From: CBDAQA01 sp965247815 | Lineage (GTDB): Bacteria; Planctomycetota; Phycisphaerae; Tepidisphaerales; Tepidisphaeraceae | Length of the DNA stretch: 64,000 bases | Direction: 5' to 3' | NCBI GenBank assembly: GCA_965247815.1 | Contig: CBDFHW010000025.1 | Location: 434,001-498,000 of the forward strand | Shown here: piece after piece, positions 57,801-64,000 of the stretch | Position numbering within the stretch: the first letter of the stretch is position 1 | Layout: every line of letters begins with the position of its first letter | Notes under the pieces: generated by a model | Databases searched by the model: none | Told to the model about the DNA's origin: nothing | What the model saw: only the letters and a program-made list of their open reading frames with translations | Translations under genes and position numbers: made by a program

Positions 57801-60800
57801 GTCAGGCCGTTGGCAGCACCGCTGGTGAGTGCGACGAAGGTCGACTGTCCGGAGAAGGCGGTGTTATCGAGCGTATTTCCAGCGATCGCCGAATGCGATC
57901 CAGTCGCGAGCAAGCCCGTCGGTCCGCCGGTGATGGTGGTGCCGTTGGTCATCGCGAGGGTAACCGAGTCTGTGGTGTCGAAGGTGCCGTCGCTGTTGGG
58001 CGAGGCGGAGTCGATCAGAACACCTGCGGTGGTAGAGTTCTGAATCTGAACGCCGTCGAGGACCGCAGAGGTGTTGTAATTTGCGGAGTAGAAGTAGTCG
58101 TTGTTGGTCGCCCAGACGCCGTAGGCGTTCGCGTTTAGTGTTCCGCCATGAACAGTGGCGGTGTTCGAGGAGTTATTGCCCGCCAGTTCGATGCCGTACT
58201 TGAAGCCCGAGACGTTATTGCCGGTGATGTTCGTCGCGACAGCGGATTGAATCGATTGGACGATCAGGCCGACGTTGTAAGCCGTCGAGACCGAGGCATT
58301 GGCCTGGGTGATGGTGTTATTCGCGACGGTGGTGGTCGACGCGTCCTGGTATTCGAGGTTCAGGTACACGCCTTTGACGTACGCCGAGACGTTGTTGTTG
58401 CTGATCGTCGGCACGAAACCGCCGGTCGCCGGGAGGTTATAGTTACCGGTCTGGATGCCGGTACGAACTTGAGCGAGTTGGTTGTTTTCGATCTGAGCGT
58501 ACAGGTTATCGTACGCGACGATGCCCTGGCCGAAAAAGCCGGTCGAGTTGCCGTTATCGGGGATGTCCGAAACTGAGTTGGAGACGATTCGATTGCCGAC
58601 CGAGACAGTATGGGACGAATTGTCGGCGTTGATGCCGTACTGCGTGAAGTCCTTGACGATGTTGTTCTGGACGACCAAACCACCGACATCGACGGAGTTG
58701 CCGACGCCCGTAGCCGCATAGCTGACTGTGCCGGTCACTTCCAAGGTCGAACCGGCAGATTGACCTGTCGGCACCGTCCCGTTGATCGACCCCTGGATGG
58801 CGAAGCCGTCGATCGTCACGTTCGACGCACCGACGGTGACGACGTTGCTCGAATTGAAGTCGGATGTGAGGCCCGGTTCGACGATCGCTTCGGCGGAGCG
58901 CATTACACCGAAGCCGGCGACCCCCGCGTTCGGTCCTGACAGGGTGATGGATTTACCGACGGTGAGATTTTCGCGATAAGTTCCTGCTTCCACGTTCACG
59001 GTGTCGCCGGAGGCGGCGAGGTTGACCGAGCGCTGGATTGCGCCGGCGTCGGTGGTCGCGGGGGCGAGGAAGCTGTTGGGAGTGACAAAGACATTGGCCG
59101 CCTTGATCCGAACCAGACCGCCGCCGGCGTAGTCGATGCCGTCGGTGATCTTGTCTTCGATTTCGTAATCGTCGGCGAGGGTCTGGCCCGCGCCGGTGTG
59201 ACCGGACGCGACGCCGAAGTTGTTGCCCGTGGCGTCGATGTTCACCGAGGCGGCGGCTGGATTGATCCCGGCAACAATATCACCGGAGAAATTAGCGGAC
59301 GCGGACGCCGGCGCGAGGACCAGGAAATGGTCGAGCGCGGCAGTGAAGACGTTGGCAGCGGCACCGATACCGCCGACGACGATCGCACCAAAATCCGGTG
59401 CCGGGCTTGCTGTTCCGGCGTCGTGATCGGCGATGTAGATCGCGGTGTTGCCGCTGCCTGCAACGCCGTTAAACGTGTTGCTCTGAACTGAAATCGAGTC
59501 GGAAACGAACGGCGCCGGTTCTGAGCTCGACGGGGTCTGGGTGTCTACGTCTATCGCGATCGTGTTTGTAGCGCCGGCGGCAGGTGTAAACGTGTTGTGC
59601 GAGACGCTGACGGCGATCGACTCGACGCTGAGTACGCCGATCGTTCCGCTCAAGAGCGTGAAAGCGTTGTCGTGGATAGAGACGGGTGCGGACGTGTTGT
59701 AGTCGTGACGGACTTCGACCATGCCGTCGTCGACCCCGAAAGCCGGCGAGAAAGTGTTATTTGATACGTCGACAGTCGCGGTCGAATTCGGCTCGGTGAT
59801 TGTCAGGCCGGTCCCGCGGAGGGTATTGCCGTCGAACGTTGTCGGTCCACGGAGGAACGAGAGCTGCACGTCCTGAAAGGCGACCACTTCGATGGTATTG
59901 GATTTGAACGAGCCTGCGACCTGATGGGCCCAGATACCACGACCGACAGTGGACGTCAGGGTCGAACCCGAAAGCGATGGAAGGATCTGGTTGCCCTGAA
60001 TGGTGACCGTCGGGGCAGACCCGGCAGCGCCGGCGAGGACCGCAATGCCCGCCGAGTATTTATTCGTCGGCCCGTAAGAGGCGTCCTGCTGCAATTTCCC
60101 GCCCGCTCCGGTCGAAACGATTACGTTGTTCAGCACCTTGAGCCCGTCGAAGACCGACGGATTCGCTCCGACGGGGTCGATCCCAGCGATGCCCGCGGCG
60201 GCGTACGGTTGATCGACGACGACCTTCAAGTTCTGCACCGTCACATTCGGTGCCGATACCGAAACTACGATTTGATTGGTGAGCGAAGTCGGCGCAGTCA
60301 AAGTCGGCGTTGCTTGACCGAACCCCTTGAGCGTCTCGGTCCGGGTAAGCGAGACGTTTTCGGCGTAAGTCAGCGGCGTTGTGGTAACGCCGCCGTCGAC
60401 ATTCACGGTCCCCGCCGACGCGACGTAGGTGACGCCGTCGCTAACGGTGGCGAACGCGTCGATGCCGAACGTGTGAGTGTTGCCGAGGCTGTCCGTGACG
60501 CTCGCGCCCTGGGCGGTGCCCGCCCATGTCGAATTCACATACGTGCTGGCCGGGGCGGCAACCACGGTCTGCGTCACGCTGAAGGTGCTGTCGCTGAAGG
60601 CGTTGAGATTCTGCGCGGCGCTGAAGGTCGTGTCGTAGGTCGAGAGCGGAGCGCCCTGGGTTTTATCCCAGACGCGGACCGAAAGCGTCACTGAGCCGCT
60701 GAACCCGGTGTTCGGCTTGAAACGGACGAGGTTATTGAAAGCGCCGGTCGTTTTCGCGAGCAGCAGAGCCGAAGAGTCCGATGCGGTGGTGATGGTGGTG

Positions 60801-62317
60801 AACGTGGCTCCGCCATCGGTCGAATACTGGAAAATGCCGTTGGGTGAAGTCGCGCCGGTGACGGCAACGCCAAGGGCGTCGCCGTCGACATCGGTCGCGC
60901 CCAAGCCGGTCAAAAGCGAGCCCACGGTGTTCCCGGGCGCTGCGGTCTGGTTTTGAACGATGTCGGTAAAGGTGGTGTTGCCGGTCGCGCGGGGGGCGTT
61001 GTCGGCAACGTAGCGGGCCACTGCAAAGTTGTTCGGGTTTGCACCCGCGGCAGTGTAGCCGGCGGCTACGATTTTGCCGTCGGGTTCGATGGCAACGCCA
61101 TTGGCAACACTGCTTCCCGACGCGCTGCCGGTGAAATCGGTCGCCACCGTGCCGCTGGTGCCGAACGTGTTATCCGGCGACCCATCTGCATTAAACTTAG
61201 CCAGCGCGAAAAAGTTATTGGTCGAGGCATCGGTCGTGTATCCGCCGGAGACGACTTTCCCGTTCGTCTGCACGGCGATGGAATTGCCGCTCGAGGTTCC
61301 AGCAAAGCCTGCCTCGACAATGCCATCTCCGCTGAAACTGGTGGTCAGCGTCGCCGCGTCGGCGTTCAGCTCGGCGACGACCAGTTTGCCGTCGGCCTGC
61401 CCCGTCACGAAATAATTTCCTGAAGAGACGAGCACCGCGGCGCTGATCGAATCCGTCGCGCCAAGGGTGATGGTGTGCCGCACGGCCGAGGAAATGTTCG
61501 CGGGCAACGAAACGGTCTCACTATGAGTTCCAGACGAGCCGGCGAGGATCAGGCTGCCGTCGGCGTTGACGACGATCGCATTCGCGCTCTCGCCGGTGGT
61601 GCCGGTGGTTACAAACGAGTTCAGCAGACCGCCCGAACTGTTGTACCGAACAACGGCGTCCCGCGTCTGCGTCGGGCTGGTGGAGGGCGCGGTGTTACCC
61701 GCGACAAGGATGTTGGTCCCCTGGATCGCGATCGAATTAGCGATGTCGCTCCGCTTGGAGCCCCCAATGTCGGTGGTGACGTAGCCGGCCGTTCCGAACG
61801 TGGTGTCGAGCGCGAGCGTGCCGGTGCTCCCGACCGTGTATCGCGCGACGACGAAATCATTTCCGGTGACGGGGTTGGTTGCCGTTCCGGCGACCAGCAC
61901 TCGCCCAGTGGTGTCCAGCGTAATTGCGCTGGCACTGGAGACTACCGTAGAACTCGTGATCGGCGTTTGAACGGTGCTGAGCAGTCCGCCCGAGGCATTG
62001 TACGAAGCGAGCGAAAAATTCGTATTCGACGTACCGGCGACGATCACCGTTCCGTTGGCTTCGACCGCAACCGAGGTGCCGGCGTCTTCGCCGTTGATGT
62101 CGGTCGTCACCGTGCCCGTCGCGTTAAATGCTGTGTCGAGAACGCCAGCTTTGAGACTTGCCGAAAGCATCTGACGAAGTTCCAACGCTTCAAAGGTCGG
62201 ACGAATCGCTTGCGTGATCCGTGGCTGGGCGGCAGCGCGTTTGCGAGCCTTCCCGGTTTCTGCCGTTAACTTGACATTCGTGCTTGACCCGACCGACTGC
62301 TTCTGTGACTTCTGCAT
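45884..62317 (-). CDS. Giant secreted/surface multidomain protein (LEPR-XLL-like, delta-60, beta-helix, YDG, PKD, cohesin- and dockerin-like)
   Basis: 5,477 residues from ATG 62317, which has GGGAG nine bases upstream (a TTG at 62347 is in frame). The Lys-rich start leads to a LEPR-XLL-like motif, FEALELRQMLSA (about 42-53), found near the N-terminus of giant exported planctomycete proteins. Then: delta-60 repeats (about 57-436), a cadherin-like stretch (440-550), right-handed beta-helix repeats (about 640-3450) built from six modules each opening with a variant of YAIEDKITDYLD, YDG/MBG domains (about 3460-4150), PKD-like domains (about 4160-4670), an Ig-like domain, two cohesin-like (about 4790 and 5010) and two dockerin-like segments (about 4930 and 5300). 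The tail is basic. It likely forms a long cell-surface fibre or matrix; activity unknown. No classical signal peptide is seen. Confidence 0.9.
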   Translation of the reverse strand: MQKSQKQSVGSSTNVKLTAETGKARKRAAAQPRITQAIRPTFEALELRQMLSASLKAGVLDTAFNATGTVTTDINGEDAGTSVAVEANGTVIVAGTSNTNFSLASYNASGGLLSTVQTPITSSTVVSSASAITLDTTGRVLVAGTATNPVTGNDFVVARYTVGSTGTLALDTTFGTAGYVTTDIGGSKRSDIANSIAIQGTNILVAGNTAPSTSPTQTRDAVVRYNSSGGLLNSFVTTGTTGESANAIVVNADGSLILAGSSGTHSETVSLPANISSAVRHTITLGATDSISAAVLVSSGNYFVTGQADGKLVVAELNADAATLTTSFSGDGIVEAGFAGTSSGNSIAVQTNGKVVSGGYTTDASTNNFFALAKFNADGSPDNTFGTSGTVATDFTGSASGSSVANGVAIEPDGKIVAAGYTAAGANPNNFAVARYVADNAPRATGNTTFTDIVQNQTAAPGNTVGSLLTGLGATDVDGDALGVAVTGATSPNGIFQYSTDGGATFTTITTASDSSALLLAKTTGAFNNLVRFKPNTGFSGSVTLSVRVWDKTQGAPLSTYDTTFSAAQNLNAFSDSTFSVTQTVVAAPASTYVNSTWAGTAQGASVTDSLGNTHTFGIDAFATVSDGVTYVASAGTVNVDGGVTTTPLTYAENVSLTRTETLKGFGQATPTLTAPTSLTNQIVVSVSAPNVTVQNLKVVVDQPYAAAGIAGIDPVGANPSVFDGLKVLNNVIVSTGAGGKLQQDASYGPTNKYSAGIAVLAGAAGSAPTVTIQGNQILPSLSGSTLTSTVGRGIWAHQVAGSFKSNTIEVVAFQDVQLSFLRGPTTFDGNTLRGTGLTITEPNSTATVDVSNNTFSPAFGVDDGMVEVRHDYNTSAPVSIHDNAFTLLSGTIGVLSVESIAVSVSHNTFTPAAGATNTIAIDVDTQTPSSSEPAPFVSDSISVQSNTFNGVAGSGNTAIYIADHDAGTASPAPDFGAIVVGGIGAAANVFTAALDHFLVLAPASASANFSGDIVAGINPAAASVNIDATGNNFGVASGHTGAGQTLADDYEIEDKITDGIDYAGGGLVRIKAANVFVTPNSFLAPATTDAGAIQRSVNLAASGDTVNVEAGTYRENLTVGKSITLSGPNAGVAGFGVMRSAEAIVEPGLTSDFNSSNVVTVGASNVTIDGFAIQGSINGTVPTGQSAGSTLEVTGTVSYAATGVGNSVDVGGLVVQNNIVKDFTQYGINADNSSHTVSVGNRIVSNSVSDIPDNGNSTGFFGQGIVAYDNLYAQIENNQLAQVRTGIQTGNYNLPATGGFVPTISNNNVSAYVKGVYLNLEYQDASTTTVANNTITQANASVSTAYNVGLIVQSIQSAVATNITGNNVSGFKYGIELAGNNSSNTATVHGGTLNANAYGVWATNNDYFYSANYNTSAVLDGVQIQNSTTAGVLIDSASPNSDGTFDTTDSVTLAMTNGTTITGGPTGLLATGSHSAIAGNTLDNTAFSGQSTFVALTSGAANGLTIDATSATFNGVTGAGTSLSGDFAIENRITDYIDKPGVGFVRIKTGEVFDTAISETTTPGSLQRAVNAAASGDVLNVQAGTYVGSSTIDAANGVTAGVIVSKPLTILGPNSGFDANGATPSSQAIILPGYSDPNPFDTNDSVVVEVTASNVTIKGITVDGSNPALAHSGGVNFDGVPIDAAEGIASYTGTSNINISNNVVQHTAYTAIDFDNYDSSGIATSNNTISNNLIRALSDAYGYGVGVLLGDNFYAQVTNNVLKNVYVGVQTGNFYNATPSSTFAAAIDDNKIEARHTGLFYNLHYSAASAFDVSRNAITALAQPAGDTVVGRLWNGILIGSQQSGVSATFTDNTIDGTGNTNAAGSSGYNFWNDPTTGSLAVSGGSVTGVQYGVWANSFEGYNSNGSTLSASVSGLTVTGGTAGIYVEDSAANTAHPNIALTVTDSTITGATTGVLVVGSHASVSLLRDAVSGASVGIADNAGTLTLGSGDTVTGGTTGVALSGLTVAVTGNTLNNLTFTGQSGDYLALTSGAAAGVTLDATAVRFDGVTGSAATLAQAYAIEDKITDYLDDGSVGYVSLNAANVYVTQKSEDTNSGAVQRGVNVATSGSTVDVAAGTFTGQVTISNPVTLTGAGASTVIQSPATLSSSFTSGGTVYKPVVTVDGTTATVENLSIDGLGQGNSNNRFVGLGFHNAGGVADNLTVTGTRNTPLDGVQAGYGIIAREDDLASRTLTVSNSSVSDYQKNGIDLRGKGLNAVITHNTVTGAGATPLIAQNGIVAGFGAFATVSGNTVSGHEYSGATSGADPLASDQSVGVLLDAAADGSSVTANSVFGNDIGIYSLGGTSSVTNNQVGPTTAQPSVAPNRYEGIVVDQGMTAVSGNQVAGGNIGVAVISFDGNTGPAAATVSNNTVTNAATGIEVLKQSASNPAATATLTNNTLTNNTTGVADISGTIATGSGNTIAGGTTGLSISGAGATLFGNTLAGLSFTGQSGDYVALTNGALAGVTVNGTVASYDGVNPSSATTAQAYAIEDKLTDYLDVPSVGYVSLSNSSVYVTQKSENTTAAAVQRGVNVAASSARVNVTAGTFTGQVTITKALTLTGAGASTVIQSPATLASLFISGGVTYKPVIMVEGSDATVQHLAIDGLGQGNTNNRFVGLGFHNAGGVADDLTVSGTRNTPLDGVQAGYGIIAREDDSVSRSLTVSNSSVSDYQKNGIDIRGAGLIATITGNTVTGAGATPAIAQNGIIAGFGAFVTVSGNTVSGNEYSGTGSGADPLTAVQSTGILLDAAASGSSANTNNAFGNDIGIYSVDGTASVNNNEVGPTAAQPGVATNRYEGIVVDEGTTTVSGNQVAGGNVGVAVLSFDGNTGPATATISGNTVTGAITGIEILKQSASDPAATASLSANTLTNNATGIAIIGGTLTIGTSNEVGGGIAGIVVARADSVITGNTLGDIAFSGQSGDYISLANGAENGTTLNGTGATYDGVLGSNATTAQGYAIDDKITDALDTSGVGYVRVKSGNVFVTSTSGAAGSIQRGIDNAVTNDTVHVESGTYHESPQVNKSVTLAGDGRSTTTIDLLPAGTAPVSYLNSIDVTGAVVTVSGFTVIGNAADSSGQANSDFYIESGVSSATLTGNTIESGAIGAGSNGDDGYGIVTEYNENASQAIGTLNVSNNNFSPAAGVSARAFYVNTGVNSFTFDSNTITGNFTNRSITEANNAVISNNTVTGTGVAGSRSGGGFGNFGDTNPALYGHASYTGNTITGVSIGISVIDASATVTGNTLSGNDTGVLAYTSDAPSSTATISGNQFTGNGIGINIDSGAGGSIAGNNFATGSADGTDVQIEAGVGSLTIGDGNAFNASTDYITNLSSRNFDLSSYTTTTFGGFNAATSPVNSLTLPSFYATEDKIVDAIDAPAFGLVRIKANNLFVTPGSFHSPETTAPSIQRAKNLSSTDTIHVEDAVSIVPVPPGSIVYGTATVPLSGTATSTYFPLSGEGQIVVTVNSVSGLSASGSIGTGGAFTATGLDTHALHVNGSPYGLTYSYQDGNVVFDASPNGSSTLAVTPKSVSAVIVGDPTKVYNATTNATLTPSNYQLSGLVNGDQFNVSKTTGNYDTKDVATANTVTTTLASGDYVAVGASQNSDYSFPTIVSGAGHITQATLTVTATGVNKIYDATANATVTLSDNRFAGDTFTDTYGSAVFVAGKNVGTGKAVAVSGIAITGADAGNYTFNTAASTTADISKAALTITAATNTKTYDGTTTAAATPTVSGLFGTDSVAGLSETYDNRNAGTGKTLSVGNTYTVNDGNTGGNYTVTTVADTTGVINKASLTITATTNTKTYDSTTTAAALPTVSGLQNTDTASGLVESYDNKNAGTGKTLSVSAYTVNDGNGGNNYTVTTVPNATGVINKAALTITAATNTKTYDGTTTAAATPTVSGLFGTDSVAGLSETYDNRNAGTGKTLSVGNTYTVNDGNTGGNYTVTTVADTTGVINKASLTITATTNTKTYDSTTTAAALPTVSGLQNTDTASGLVESYDNKNAGTGKTLSVSAYTVNDGNGGNNYTVTTVPNATGVINKASLTITATADDKVYDLTTTATAHLSDSRIAGDSFTDSYTAANFDTRNVGNNKPVTVTGINITGPDAGNYTFNTTASTTASIFARSINVSKNDFTTAEGTAFTGQTVATFTDAAGLEPVGEYTATIDWGDGTPVTAGTVTLSGGVATVKGNHGYVDNGSYAVKVQIADGGGSFGDDNASPATATVTNVAPTAALSNVPTTSPEGTAITVTGTSFDPGTADTLTYSYSVTRNGVAYSASNVGPTLNRSSTYTFTPSTNGSYVVSLFVTDKDGSVSSTTTSSINVTDVAPTVALSGSKTDAGNPTPNDAEGSTFTLTVGPVVDPGTAGGETVQNYFINWGDGTAAQSVTAAQLQASGRTVTHVYTDGTVPAGTTAANLTITVDIQDTNGFEPSAGSLGIVVYNVNPTAVFSGSASVSEGTSGTVLFLNQTDPSSVDTSAGFRYSYDFNNDNVFEVTNSSSPSASVPASFLSTPGTTTVHARIMDKDGGFTDYTRAITVTNVNPTVNALSNVTTSAGTAFSQTGGFTDPGNDNPYTVYVNYNFDPNTNNGVGTQIQSGSSRTFALGTTYNTPGTYTVRVTVVDAFGGTGTNQFTVTAAATTFQVSSFVPTGSGFDVTLNHADDTSVLNLYKGFGSTYGAADVTLVGTNTGAVRGSLTYDAATNTIHFIKTGGVLAPDTYTLTLVSANDAFRDTSGNLLDGDANGTAGGNYTATFNVGALGDVLSVPDVVRGPGQSFNLPVTLAQGAGVTAVDFDLVYDPSLLTITPPTTAQLGSAVPSGWAVTVNSSTPGHLRLTLSGTSSLPSGSVTLLNLAALIPTAAQYTAGLDLQVTNLRINENGIAGTADSGAIKVAFIGDASGNRGYSTTDSSLISNVVVGNISGFDAYPLFDPVLIGDVTGDGTLSGQDASLVAQKSVGFTVTQIPDLPAGNTLSTPVTGLDPTVTIPSNVLEHPGDTFTIPVSISDISGLLGANFSLGFNASKLQFVSATIGAADPNFAVYANADNVNGALQLGLSNNSFPAGPGSGTIAFLTFTVAGSAASGTSPVAISGSPDNAHGLNEGALPLTTVNGSINIQTASVGGQFVFYNGSSKFDVKTDASVANSADFNAIATDKSALLPGQTATFANYTSYSLGLNGILIDFVNMGSGATFSAGDFIFKVGNSNTPGTWANAPTPLSITAIVGPNGDTYADIIWANNAIQNQYLQVTVIANSHTHLSTNNVFYYGNAIGETGDSTANANVNATDTARVQNNQSGFATVGITNLYDVNRDGRVNATDTALVQSHQSGFSALKLITVPATPAPAATTVANPIIVMSINPVTSTATITPTIAPTVVPTAVIAAAPFKATGAALHRPTVKTRQGTTSKVITLGNGSAHSSSQAKSVSPFSNASITSVWDGIASLSGAKKKGA
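50091..51092 (-). repeat. Two direct copies of a 501-bp unit inside the giant gene
   Basis: Copies at 50091-50591 and 50592-51092 are almost identical at DNA level, including synonymous positions. Each encodes 167 residues, two YDG domains with motifs such as NTKTYDGTTTAAATP and NTKTYDSTTTAAALP. In-frame duplication is recent. This is also a place where assemblies may collapse. Confidence 0.92.
53345..56150 (-). repeat. Two diverged copies of a ~1,407-bp beta-helix module in the giant gene
   Basis: Matching landmarks (for instance TTCTGTGCGA at 54081 and 55488) are 1,407 bases, or 469 codons, apart. Each copy runs from one YAIEDK(I/L)TDYLD segment to the next and contains QKSE.., GAGASTVIQSPATL, RFVGLGFHNAGG and NTPLDGVQAGYGIIARED. 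Copies differ at many synonymous sites, so this duplication is older than the 501-bp one. Confidence 0.8.
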
Positions 62318-63064
62318 TTTTACTGTCTCCCGACTTTGTGAACTCAATGCGATCCATGCGCGCAGGCGCAGAATCCCACGTTAAAACGTGGAAAGAACAT
62401 CTCCGAAGGCGACCTTGTTGAACAAAATCCCCGTTCTTTTTGAGCGCAAATGAACCCCGACACAGCGTGTCGAGCAATCAACGATGTCCGCGAAAAGGCA
62501 GACAGCCCGCCGTATTTAGAAACTCACATAATGAATGAAAAAAGGTCTTAAGCCCTCCCTTAAGGCTTCCCGCCGAACCCAACAATCCACAAACTTTCCG
62601 GACGTCGCGAAAATAACCCGGGACCCGGATAGCTTCAACAGTCTTTTCTCTGATCTAAATATGATTTTGAAGATAAGTGCTCTTAAAAAGGAAAGATACA
62701 AAAGCAAAATTTATTTTTTTGCGGAGTTTAGTCGGTGCTGGGTCTCGGAGGTGTCGGCTAATTGCTGTGCGGCAACTTCCTTTGCTAAATGTAATTATGA
62801 CAAAAATAGCTCGGCTTTTCTCAGTAAATCTTTGGAAGCTACGTGAAAGAATGATCCTAGACCCAGAGAAGTACGTATTCATTGCGGCGATTTAGGCTGA
62901 TTTTCTTAAAGCTTAAATCTGAGATCAAACTTTAAGTTACAAATCGGTCTTAGGAAGATCGACAATGTTGGACCGCTGCGGTTTTAGGTTCCCTTGCCCA
63001 CGCGCAGTAGCCAACGATCATCCTGCTCGATCTAGGGGAGGGACGCGCCGTGGCCGGTCAAACC
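62318..63064. promoter_or_regulatory. Long AT-rich leader upstream of the giant gene
   Basis: About 750 bases with no convincing gene; the open frames at 62516-62895 are AT-rich, lack ribosome binding sites and read nothing known. AT content at 62515-62960 is far above the average. Inverted repeats occur: CTTAAG at about 62547-62563 and CTTAAAG/CTTTAAG at about 62907-62936. The region probably carries the promoter and a long 5' leader of the giant gene. Confidence 0.45.
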
Positions 63065-63265
63065 TCAGCCGTCCCAATATTTCCAACCCTCGTTGGGAAC
63101 GTCACAGGTCTCGAACTCTCCGCGTTCCACCATCAGACAGGGTCGCCCGTTTTCGGCAATTGATTTACACATGTTAAACGGGCCACCGTGCAAAAATTGC
63201 CCGGCTGCTAGTCGATGCACCCGCAGACTAGGATCGAAATGCTTCGGCAGCGACTCGAATCGCAC
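63065..63265 (-). CDS. Small hypothetical protein
   Basis: 66 residues from GTG 63265. The sequence has protein-like composition (FLHGGPFNMCKS, CLMVERGEFETC, NEGWKYWDG) with three Cys residues, which could be a small metal-binding or disulfide protein. There is no strong ribosome binding site and no recognised family. It lies between the giant gene leader and the amidase. It might be a remnant or a chance frame. Confidence 0.35.
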   Translation of the reverse strand: MRFESLPKHFDPSLRVHRLAAGQFLHGGPFNMCKSIAENGRPCLMVERGEFETCDVPNEGWKYWDG

Positions 63266-63310
63266 CTGTCGCTTGCAGACGAGATTCCTGAGAGATAGAA
63301 GTGCGATTAA

Positions 63311-64000
63311 GTGTCAGCGAAACGATGTCAGCCTTCTAAATACAATCCCCAGCTGCCGAACAGGTTTTCCAGCTCAGCTTTTCGTTCGCCGACTCTCGCC
63401 CCGACAGTTTTGTACGCTCTCATCATCCTGGGTTTTCTGGGTTGTGCGTCCGAGAGATCGGGCAGCCGCGGGCCAGAGTCGCCGGCTGTCGGCGACGAGA
63501 TCATTGTCTGTGGGACGGCCTATCATACCGGCTCAAGGGTCGTTCTGTGGACCGAGCCCGGCGGGTACAACGCTTACGATCTTACGCCGACCACCACTCA
63601 CGGGCCCCGATTCGGCACTCGGCACGGTCTGGCAGGGTTGAATCCCCGGCAACTTTCACAGTTGCAACAGCTTGTCGATCAGTTCGTCATTCATTACGAC
63701 GCCGCGGGAGTCAGCCGAAGCTGCTTCCAAACGCTGCAGTTCGACCGCGGGCTGTCGGTCCATTTCATGATCGATATCGATGGCACGATCTATCAGACAC
63801 TTGATCTGAAAGAACGCGCTTGGCACGCGACGCGGAGCAACGATCGCTCGATCGGCGTTGAAATGGCGAATATTGGCGTGTTTCAAACACCCTTGACAGT
63901 GCAGCAATGGTACGCGACCGCTCCTGATGGCCTCACTCAGATCACCCTCCCGGCTCGGCTCGGTGACGGCGGAGTTCGGACCGGAATACAGGGTCTGCGA
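63311..64000 (+). CDS. N-acetylmuramoyl-L-alanine amidase lipoprotein, partial (3' end outside window)
   Basis: 230 codons are visible and the gene runs off the window. ALIILGFLGC is a lipobox with Cys at about 45 if GTG 63311 is the start; TTG 63410 would put it at residue 12, a more usual signal length. The amidase_2/PGRP domain starts at about 125: QFVIHYDAAG with the first zinc His, VHFMIDIDGTIYQTLDL, AWHATRSNDRSIGVEMANIG with the second His. This fold cleaves the bond between muramic acid and the peptide in peptidoglycan. The product should be anchored in a membrane and act in the periplasm on cell-wall turnover. Confidence 0.85.
   Translation, partial: MSAKRCQPSKYNPQLPNRFSSSAFRSPTLAPTVLYALIILGFLGCASERSGSRGPESPAVGDEIIVCGTAYHTGSRVVLWTEPGGYNAYDLTPTTTHGPRFGTRHGLAGLNPRQLSQLQQLVDQFVIHYDAAGVSRSCFQTLQFDRGLSVHFMIDIDGTIYQTLDLKERAWHATRSNDRSIGVEMANIGVFQTPLTVQQWYATAPDGLTQITLPARLGDGGVRTGIQGLR

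Noticed and set aside
62516..62895. Several short AT-rich frames upstream of the giant gene
   Set aside because: They overlap each other on both strands, lack ribosome binding sites and show no protein-like composition.

Overview
The window looks like chromosome of a Planctomycetota bacterium, most likely from the Phycisphaerae/Tepidisphaerales side. The evidence is high GC, two PEP-CTERM sorted proteins, a secreted protein of about 5,480 residues with a LEPR-XLL-like N-terminal motif and delta-60, beta-helix, YDG, PKD, cohesin-like and dockerin-like modules, a PPi-type phosphofructokinase, and a SWIM/SNF2 gene pair. The species cannot be fixed from the sequence alone.

Region 1 (1-26.8 kb) is ordinary chromosome: ilvB (acetolactate synthase), an HtrA-type protease, recA, a lipoprotein, a PEP-CTERM protein, a two-gene envelope cassette, PPi-type PFK, a Gfo/Idh/MocA oxidoreductase, a TPR/O-GlcNAc-transferase-like protein, an M16-fold protein without its zinc motif, an exported protein with two Tudor/agenet-like domains, tsaD, a STAS protein, purM, the SWIM/SNF2 pair, a PI-PLC-like protein and a DUF4864-like protein. 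Several genes end in clear intrinsic terminators.

Region 2 (26.8-40.6 kb) is accessory. An ISAs1-family transposase is split: its 5' half lies at about 26.8-27.4 kb and its 3' half at 39.1-39.8 kb, and the outer ends still carry matching inverted repeats (13 of 14 bases). About 11.7 kb of cargo lies between the halves: LysR with a divergent SMP-30-like gene, a TetX-like FAD monooxygenase, DUF2461, TetR with a divergent run of two NmrA-type reductases, a short-chain dehydrogenase (SDR) and a frameshifted epimerase, a cupin, and AraC divergent from another SDR. Several genes are broken or lack a normal start codon. A tRNA-Gly(GCC) follows, flanked by short fragments that may come from integrases.

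Region 3 (40.8-45.7 kb) holds a second PEP-CTERM protein, an intact IS66 tnpABC set, and what looks like a polymorphic-toxin remnant: an orphan HNH nuclease domain followed on the same strand by a SUKH-type immunity protein. Three tandem 71-73 bp repeats cover the toxin's broken 5' end.

Region 4 (45.8-64 kb) is almost entirely the giant surface/secreted protein gene. Its internal DNA repeats (2 x 501 bp and 2 x about 1,407 bp) point to growth by module duplication. An AT-rich leader follows, then the start of an N-acetylmuramoyl-L-alanine amidase lipoprotein that runs off the window.
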